DNA of 38,820 nucleotides from JBBTTS01 sp038064135. GTDB taxonomy: Bacteria > Patescibacteriota > Saccharimonadia > Saccharimonadales > OMJO01. The position numbers were made by a program, and so were the translations under genes. This document shows, piece by piece, positions 37,534 to 38,820 of the stretch (positions are counted from its first letter, which is position 1; each line of letters starts with the position of its first letter). The DNA is taken from positions 1-38,820 of the forward strand of contig JBBTTS010000042.1 of the NCBI GenBank assembly GCA_038064135.1. The letters are read 5' to 3'. The notes under the pieces are model-generated. The model was not told where the DNA came from, made no database searches, and saw only the letters and a program-made list of their open reading frames with translations.

Positions 37534-38820
37534 TTAAATAACCTTAGTGTTGTTGTTTCTTGGTATTTTTACAATTGGCAGTTCGGACCAGTTGCTGACA
37601 TAGCGTGGGCTACGCAAATGATACTTGGGTTGCCAGGTTTTACCCAGGTCTTCGGCGGCTAAATGCACGGCGTGGCGGCCATATTTGTTGTTTAAATGGT
37701 CAATGGCCTTAAGACGTGCTGTGATTTTGTCGAACTTCTGAGTATTAAATACGCCGAGTAAGTCGGTCTGTAGAACGTTACTTGGAACGAAATCGTACAA
37801 AAACACGCCAGCCCGGTGATAAGATCGGTTAGGGCTGTATACATCGGTAAATAGACTCATGACTTCGCCTAGCAGTGTACCGGTATCGGCAGTTGGTACG
37901 GACAACTTCACTTCTCTGCTCCAGCTAGTATAGCCAGGTTTATGTTTGTTAGTGGTAATAAAAAAGCCAACGCGTTTGGTCAGTTGGTGTTCACGGCGCA
38001 GCACAAACGATGCCCGAGCGCAAAAAGTGGCTAAAGCAGCCTCGATTATATGGGCATCCGAAGTGTCTTCGCCAAAGGTGCGGGTGCGAGCAATACTCTT
38101 GCTGATGTGTCCCTCCGGCTCTAGCCGATAGCATGAAGTGCCGTTTAGTTCGGTAATCATTTGTCGTCCGCGGATGCCCATTAGCTGCTGAGCGCGCTGT
38201 GGTGATACTTGGGCTAGCTCTAGGGCATTACTAACTCCTTCAGCTCGCCATTTGGGCGCTCCACGCCAACCGACGCCCCACACATCGCTTATGTATGTTT
38301 TTTGCAACGCACTATCCTGGTATTCTTTGTCTAGGCAAACGCAAACACCGTCTTTTTCGGCATCTTTTTTACCGCGTTCGCTAGCCAGTTTGGCGAGGCT
38401 TTTGGTGGGCGCAATACCAATAGATACCGGCACACCTACCCACTTCAGAATGCCTACTCGCACTGCCTTGCCCCACGCCTCGTAATCTTTAATTGCCAAC
38501 TGGCTGAGGTCCAGAAACGATTCGTCGACCGAATAAACTTCGATGCGCGGTGTTATGGAACTTAACAGTGAAACAATACGCTTGCTGATGTCACCATATA
38601 GTTCGAAGTTAGCCGAAAACTTTATGATGTTATGTTTCTTAAATAAATCTTGGTATTTGAATACTGGTGCGGCCATAGGTATACCCAGAGCTCTGACCTC
38701 GTTACTGCGAGCCACTACACAACCATCGTTACTAGATAGGACTACCACCGGTTTGCCTTCCAGGTCGGGGCGGAAAATTTTTTCGCAACTTACGAAAAAG
38801 TTATTGCAAGGACTCAGCGC
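37534..38820 (-). CDS. umuC: Y-family DNA polymerase, UmuC type; 5' end at window edge
   Basis: Translesion polymerase of the PolV catalytic-subunit type. The frame is open to the right edge; about 428 codons are visible. Motifs: CNNFFVSCEKIFRPDLEGK then PVVVLSSNDGCVVARSNE, the catalytic YSVDESFLDLS, VGVPVSIGIAPTKSLAKLA in the palm, helix-hairpin-helix LMGIRGRQMITELNG and the little-finger and C-terminal region. The first metal-binding aspartate, normally just before CNNFY, reads Ser-Pro (ALSPCNNFF), so a key ligand seems missing, although this lies within 15 bases of the window end and could be an assembly error. UmuD-type genes are not in the window. Confidence 0.9.
   Translation of the reverse strand, partial: ALSPCNNFFVSCEKIFRPDLEGKPVVVLSSNDGCVVARSNEVRALGIPMAAPVFKYQDLFKKHNIIKFSANFELYGDISKRIVSLLSSITPRIEVYSVDESFLDLSQLAIKDYEAWGKAVRVGILKWVGVPVSIGIAPTKSLAKLASERGKKDAEKDGVCVCLDKEYQDSALQKTYISDVWGVGWRGAPKWRAEGVSNALELAQVSPQRAQQLMGIRGRQMITELNGTSCYRLEPEGHISKSIARTRTFGEDTSDAHIIEAALATFCARASFVLRREHQLTKRVGFFITTNKHKPGYTSWSREVKLSVPTADTGTLLGEVMSLFTDVYSPNRSYHRAGVFLYDFVPSNVLQTDLLGVFNTQKFDKITARLKAIDHLNNKYGRHAVHLAAEDLGKTWQPKYHLRSPRYVSNWSELPIVKIPRNNNTKVI

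Overview
The window looks like a draft-assembly piece of a Candidate Phyla Radiation (Patescibacteria) genome, most likely a Candidatus Saccharibacteria (TM7) relative. The reasons are a compact, moderately AT-rich genome, many short lineage-type hypothetical proteins, a reduced division/cell-wall cluster, and TGA used as an ordinary stop (for example at the ends of ftsW, the VOC gene and a DUF1761 gene), which argues against the code-25 phyla Absconditabacteria and Gracilibacteria. Two runs of ten N (20398-20407, 32409-32418) mark scaffold joins. The lineage call is inference from gene content, not a database match.

Layout. 1-8.2 kb: the end of glycyl-tRNA synthetase, then small accessory genes (ABM-like, VOC, two membrane-anchored proteins, two DUF1761 membrane proteins, a flavodoxin-like protein, a NYN nuclease-like protein, a winged-helix-like regulator) and a GH1 glycosidase. 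8.2-16.7 kb: a plus-strand dcw cluster, mraZ-rsmH-(19-codon ORF)-ftsL-ftsI-mraY-ftsW-murG-ftsQ. It starts from a promoter overlapped by four GTGGGT MraZ boxes, with two consensus DnaA boxes just upstream. The cluster has long structured leaders before rsmH and ftsL and lacks ftsA, ftsZ and the Mur ligases. 16.7-17.4 kb: an AT-rich gene-free strand-switch zone with palindromes and DnaA-like boxes where plus- and minus-strand genes converge. 17.4-27.2 kb: mostly minus-strand housekeeping genes (sigma-region-4/HARE-HTH protein, topA, dprA, pth, der), interrupted by two GC-richer islands (a pair of small membrane proteins; an LPXTG surface protein flanked by 16-bp inverted repeats). 27.2-30.2 kb: a large orphan protein, a GC-rich 57-aa ORF with a nested hairpin, and a hypothetical gene. 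30.2-38.8 kb: an RsuA/RluB pseudouridine synthase, a response regulator and histidine kinase pair, tRNA-Glu(CTC), a classic AAA ATPase with a frameshift at an A7 run, a secreted multidomain glycosidase-like protein, and a UmuC-type polymerase running off the right edge.

How it fits together. The dcw genes make and cross-link lipid-linked peptidoglycan precursor and build the septal machinery; MraZ probably autoregulates them. TopA, DprA and UmuC serve DNA topology, transformation/recombination and lesion bypass. GlyRS, tRNA-Glu, Pth, RsuA/RluB, RsmH and Der serve translation and ribosome assembly. GH1, the LPXTG protein and the secreted glycosidase-like protein point to a surface/carbohydrate lifestyle consistent with an episymbiont.

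Most unusual content. Two orphan non-coding RNA genes have near-perfect sigma70-type promoters and intrinsic terminators: about 400 nt at 22873-23270 plus, and about 150 nt at 25616-25765 minus. In both, the terminator loop is complementary to an upstream segment, so a pseudoknot or switch is possible. I could not match either to RNase P RNA, tmRNA or SRP RNA by eye. The structured mraZ-rsmH intergenic region, the 19-codon ORF plus 14-bp hairpin before ftsL, and a recurrent leaderless promoter layout (TATACT, 8-9 nt, ATG) are the next most notable signals.
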